From Candidatus Thorarchaeota archaeon (GTDB taxonomy: Archaea; Asgardarchaeota; Thorarchaeia; Thorarchaeales; Thorarchaeaceae), in the NCBI GenBank assembly GCA_016840965.1, contig JAEORI010000187.1, forward strand, positions 1-7,088: a DNA stretch of 7,088 nucleotides, read 5' to 3'. The translations under genes and the position numbers were made by a program. Each line of letters opens with the position of its first letter. The first letter of the stretch is position 1. Below, piece after piece: positions 4,123 through 7,088 of the stretch. The notes below the pieces were generated by a model. The model was not told where the DNA came from. It saw nothing but the letters and a program-made list of their open reading frames with translations, and searched no databases.

Positions 4123-6921
4123 TTAGAAGAACTGGTCTAGGGTCGTGAATCCAAGGAACTCATTAAAGTCTAGACCCACTGAGTCAAGAACTTGTTCGAA
4201 CACGCTCTTCAAAATATCAATGTATGCGTCCTTATCAATCCAGTAGCTCACCTCTTTGGCAAGCTCTACGGGAAGTACGGTTTCTTGCCCCTTGGTCTTG
4301 ATATATGACACAATGGTGCCAGGTGCAGCTTTTGTGGGATCCTGGGTTTTTTCTACAAGCATCTTGGCAGCTCTCACGTGAGGGATGTCAGTATCATATG
4401 AGTAAAGGGGTTTTGTCAGCTGAATTCTGAAAGCTAGTTCCTCCGGATCGTAAGGGTCAGCTTTTCCTTCCAACCTATCGATAACACAGTTAACTACCTC
4501 ACGAATCTCTTCCTTTGCGACTTCAAAGCCTTCAGGATCATTTACCCTGCTTAGAACCTCCAACATCCTTCGGAAAGCTTCTTGAGCGAAATCAGGAGTG
4601 TTACGTTTCTTTCCACTAAGTCCCTTGACTTCAACCTGTCCATCTTTATAGACACCAATGTAGTTCTTCTTCCTGTCGGAGAGAGCTACATACTTGTAGG
4701 TTTTCTCTACCTCAAGGTCGATTCCTAGCTCTTTTCTTGACCAATGCACCAACTCTTCCTGTTGTTTCTCTGTCGGATTATCTAGAAACACTGAATCAGT
4801 ATCTCCATAGAGAACACGTATGCCCATTGTTTCAGCTTTTTTCTTTGTCCTGACAATGGCATCTCTACCATATGCTGTGACACTCTCTGCTGCAGGCATG
4901 CAAAATAGCTCGAAGTGTTGTGCTCCTGTGACACCATATGATGCGTTAACGAAAACTTTGAGGGCTTTTTCTACTACTGAGTACCAATTCCTAATATTCT
5001 TACTAAGTGCTTTATCTTTGCTCTTTGGCTTGAACCATTTTACTCGAGTATCTCTGAAGAACCCAATTGTTTGGCTAATCATACCTCGTTTTAATGTGCA
5101 AGTCCAGTGTTCTGTTTCAGGGACTTTGTTTTCGACTCCATTTCGACAGACTTCATGAGGACAATCAACTGTTTCATAACTAATGTTATGCGTCTTCATA
5201 ATTGTGGGATACAGACTCGCAAAGTCAAGAACTGTGGCATTGAAATGAACCCCAGCCACTGGTTCAATGACGATTGCACCCTTGAATGCTTTCCCACCAA
5301 TCACTGCTTCAGTTTGTGCGTCAGCTTGTTTCATGCTATCAATATCGACACGTCTAGGTATCAAGAAATTACGAGACCGGTGTTCTTGTCTGAACACAGA
5401 TTGAATCCATGATGAGATGTAGAATCGTGTAACATCATCCATTGACATTCGTGAAATACGCATCAATAGAATTATCAAACGTAAGAGAAGATTGTCTTCG
5501 AATTGTGTGAATCTCAAAACGATATTTGCATCCAACCAGCAATAGTGAGCAAGCTCATAATATGGAAGTTCAGATATATCGCCACTCAAACCTAACTTCC
5601 CAACACCAAGCAAGCCTTGGGCAATTGATTCTAGATTCTCTCGTTGATATGCACCAGAGAGCGCATAAATCTTGATTGAGGGGTTTGTGAAGAACTTGTA
5701 AAAGTCTACGTGGACACCACGGTTTAGATTAGCACGCTCTCGACGAGGGTCTTGATTTCCCCTCAATTTGATTGGGCAGTATTTATCCATGTCAATCTTC
5801 AGACGTTTTGCACGGTTATGGAGATACTTCAAGTCAAATGTATCGCCTACGAAAGTAAGTACTATTGGATACTGATTGATAATACCAAATGCCTCTACAA
5901 GCATTTCTACTTCATCTTCAAAATACACAATTTTCAAATCTTTTGGAAAATTAGGACCTTTCTTTCCTTCTAAATGACCTTCACGTTTTAGGACGCAGCA
6001 TTTGTTGAATCCCTCGCTATCAGAGAGACCTATTGCAGTGCCCTGATATTCTGCGTTCCTCGTGTCTGGGATTCGGTTTACCACTGGTGTATAGACTTCA
6101 ATATCTACTGCAAGCCGCTTAATGTCTGGAACCTCAGTGAAGAACATAGGAGAATATTCTTTGATGATTGACTCGAGACCCTCTTCATCTTGAACTGATT
6201 TCTTGAACTCTTCAAGAGTCTTAGCATCTACATTAGGCGGACAAGAAACAAGGTTACTATTTTCTATTTTATACATTAGTCCAGGAACAAGCTTGCTATC
6301 ATAGGTGTAGCATAACTGATAGCGAATAGCAGCTTCCCAAGCATGACTGACATTATTGTTATCAACAAGTACATTTCTAACAGAAGTTGCAGACCCTCCA
6401 ATCGCCAGCGGATTATCACCAACTACCTTGGTCATCTTTACAGGCTCGTCTTTGAGGAGATCATGCAGCTCAACTATTTCAGTCTTTAAGAATCCGGAGC
6501 TCTTCCTTGCTGCAGCCTCAACAGCTTGTGGAGGCCAATCAGTATAACAATAGGGCTTGTGGCCAGTATTATCAAACCAGAAGTATACTCGTTTGGTGTC
6601 AGGATGATAAAGTCGAGCAATTGCTTTGTTATGAGGTCCTGAGTAATCAACTGATAACAGAAATGATGGGGGGAGATTTGAAGGTTTATCACTTTCTCCA
6701 ACAGAAACCTCAACGCCAGAGTCTTCCTCTTCCTCCGTTGTTGCATCCTCAGAAATTTCATTACCGTTTGTAGAGATGGATGAGGGGTTATTTCGACTTG
6801 AAACCTCAGGATTGGATGGTGGGTCATCTATCAATGAATCATCCGATGGAATATCAGATTGTGTGAAATAATCTTCAAGAGAAGATTGGTTTTCATCTTG
6901 AGGTTGCTCATCCTTTGTCAA
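4123..6921 (-). CDS. polB: Family B replicative DNA polymerase (PolB1/Dpo1 type)
   Basis: A 932-residue, template-directed DNA polymerase with proofreading exonuclease fold. An acidic, probably disordered N-terminal tail (1-85) contains a PIP box, QSSLEDYF (12-19). The N-terminal domain includes DNTGHKPY (117-124). Exonuclease motifs: I, DIE (Asp273, Glu275); II, FVGDTFD (Asp363); III, YCWLD (Tyr460, Asp464). Polymerase motifs: A, DFASLYPTI (Asp566); B, KVFVNASYG (Lys655, Tyr662); C, YGDTDS (Asp707, Asp709); then DRKKNY and KKRNTPDF in the palm/thumb. A Cys/His group (587, 592, 605, 608) follows motif A. The C-terminus, TTLDQFF, is a second PIP-like motif. Overall layout and many segments match Sulfolobus Dpo1, with no intein. 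The start is TTG at 6919-6921: an in-frame stop lies just upstream, and the next Met is residue 163, beyond the PIP box. Exo II has Val358 where Asn is usual. Expected partners are PCNA and the replisome. Confidence 0.96.
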   Translation of the reverse strand: MTKDEQPQDENQSSLEDYFTQSDIPSDDSLIDDPPSNPEVSSRNNPSSISTNGNEISEDATTEEEEDSGVEVSVGESDKPSNLPPSFLLSVDYSGPHNKAIARLYHPDTKRVYFWFDNTGHKPYCYTDWPPQAVEAAARKSSGFLKTEIVELHDLLKDEPVKMTKVVGDNPLAIGGSATSVRNVLVDNNNVSHAWEAAIRYQLCYTYDSKLVPGLMYKIENSNLVSCPPNVDAKTLEEFKKSVQDEEGLESIIKEYSPMFFTEVPDIKRLAVDIEVYTPVVNRIPDTRNAEYQGTAIGLSDSEGFNKCCVLKREGHLEGKKGPNFPKDLKIVYFEDEVEMLVEAFGIINQYPIVLTFVGDTFDLKYLHNRAKRLKIDMDKYCPIKLRGNQDPRRERANLNRGVHVDFYKFFTNPSIKIYALSGAYQRENLESIAQGLLGVGKLGLSGDISELPYYELAHYCWLDANIVLRFTQFEDNLLLRLIILLMRISRMSMDDVTRFYISSWIQSVFRQEHRSRNFLIPRRVDIDSMKQADAQTEAVIGGKAFKGAIVIEPVAGVHFNATVLDFASLYPTIMKTHNISYETVDCPHEVCRNGVENKVPETEHWTCTLKRGMISQTIGFFRDTRVKWFKPKSKDKALSKNIRNWYSVVEKALKVFVNASYGVTGAQHFELFCMPAAESVTAYGRDAIVRTKKKAETMGIRVLYGDTDSVFLDNPTEKQQEELVHWSRKELGIDLEVEKTYKYVALSDRKKNYIGVYKDGQVEVKGLSGKKRNTPDFAQEAFRRMLEVLSRVNDPEGFEVAKEEIREVVNCVIDRLEGKADPYDPEELAFRIQLTKPLYSYDTDIPHVRAAKMLVEKTQDPTKAAPGTIVSYIKTKGQETVLPVELAKEVSYWIDKDAYIDILKSVFEQVLDSVGLDFNEFLGFTTLDQFF

Positions 6922-7023
6922 TACATTTCACTGCTTATGTGGATTGTCTAGTCTTGATAAGCACTTCCTATTATGGTCATACATGCGTGTTCTTCATTAG
7001 TACGTTCCACATTGACAATAAAT
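6922..7023. promoter_or_regulatory. Divergent promoter region between polB and the PPC-like gene
   Basis: This 102-bp gap must hold the promoters of both flanking genes. On the minus strand GTGA (6928-6931) lies 6 bases before the polB TTG and is a plausible partial ribosome site. GCTTATCAAG (about 6953-6962) is the best TATA-like candidate for polB, but it is weak. A 7-bp inverted repeat, TGCTTAT (6932-6938) and ATAAGCA (6957-6963), surrounds the likely polB start-site region. For the plus-strand gene I see no ribosome site before ATG 7024. CATTAGTACG (6995-7004) lies at roughly the right distance for a leaderless transcript but is a poor TATA match. Confidence 0.4.
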
Positions 7024-7088
7024 ATGGTGCACTCAACTCAAACCGGAATAAAGAGAGTGATCTTCGCTCGAATGGATCCAGGAGAAGA
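7024..7088 (+). CDS. N-terminus of a probable PPC/DUF296-domain protein (cut by window end)
   Basis: An ATG at 7024-7026 opens a frame that runs off the window after 21 complete codons: MVHSTQTGIKRVIFARMDPG followed by E. The segment RVIFARMDPGE resembles the first strand and turn of PPC (DUF296) proteins, which typically begin with a pattern such as R-hydrophobic-x-R-L-x-P-G-E-D. In plants this domain occurs with AT-hooks; in prokaryotes it stands alone as a small trimeric protein of uncertain, possibly DNA- or ligand-binding, role. The call rests on about ten residues and is tentative. The gene is divergent from polB, and no ribosome site is seen upstream. Confidence 0.45.
   Translation, partial: MVHSTQTGIKRVIFARMDPGE

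Noticed and set aside
4803..4900. Possible intein insertion at polymerase motif C
   Set aside because: YGDTDS is uninterrupted and the protein has the normal length for PolB1, so no intein is present.
4061..6990. Nine-base match CATGCGTGT upstream of both the glycosidase-like gene (4061-4069) and polB (6982-6990)
   Set aside because: Nine-base matches are expected many times by chance within 7 kb, and the flanking bases differ.
3028..7010. Eleven-base inverted match GTGGAACGTAC (about 3028-3038) and GTACGTTCCAC (about 7000-7010)
   Set aside because: One copy lies inside coding sequence, and several such pairs are expected by chance in a window of this size.

Overview
The window reads as archaeal chromosome. 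The strongest evidence is a 932-residue family B DNA polymerase of the PolB1 type, whose closest remembered relatives are crenarchaeal Dpo1 proteins such as that of Sulfolobus solfataricus. It carries PCNA-binding (PIP) motifs at its ends. The start contexts also fit archaea: GTG and TTG starts, GGTGA-like ribosome sites, and TATA-like boxes about 26 bp upstream of some start codons. Moderate GC and the mixed gene content make a TACK or Asgard archaeon (a Thorarchaeota-like lineage is one guess) more likely than a euryarchaeon. That placement is inference from single sequences, not a tree.

Layout. Positions 2-142 (+) hold the C-terminal tail of a membrane protein, followed by a hairpin plus T-tract terminator. 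A class III PLP-dependent aminotransferase (203-1549, -) sits behind a four-helix membrane protein (1637-2131, -). Only 19 bp separate that start from the divergent start of an unrecognised protein with two cysteine clusters (2151-2975, +). That gene ends 3 bp from the stop of a convergent TIM-barrel, glycosidase-like protein (2979-4013 or 4052, -). Upstream of it on the same strand is polB (4123-6921, -). A 102-bp region then separates polB from the first 21 codons of a divergent gene (7024-7088, +) that resembles a PPC/DUF296 protein.

How the genes relate. No pathway visibly unites the window. It looks like a compact housekeeping region: replication (polB), amino-acid metabolism (aminotransferase), a possible carbohydrate-active protein, and membrane or zinc-binding proteins of unknown role. 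The glycosidase-like gene could be cotranscribed with polB, since both are on the minus strand 70-109 bp apart. I see no tRNA, rRNA, CRISPR array, insertion sequence, intein or phage feature, and nothing that amounts to a new defence or mobile system.

Points worth a second look are mostly fine detail. The polymerase has a canonical N-terminal PIP box as well as a C-terminal one, and a valine where the exonuclease II motif normally has asparagine. A 16-codon leader ORF overlaps the ATG of the glycosidase-like gene. Gene packing is extreme, with 19 bp between divergent starts and 3 bp between convergent stops. The aminotransferase has altered phosphate-binding loops.
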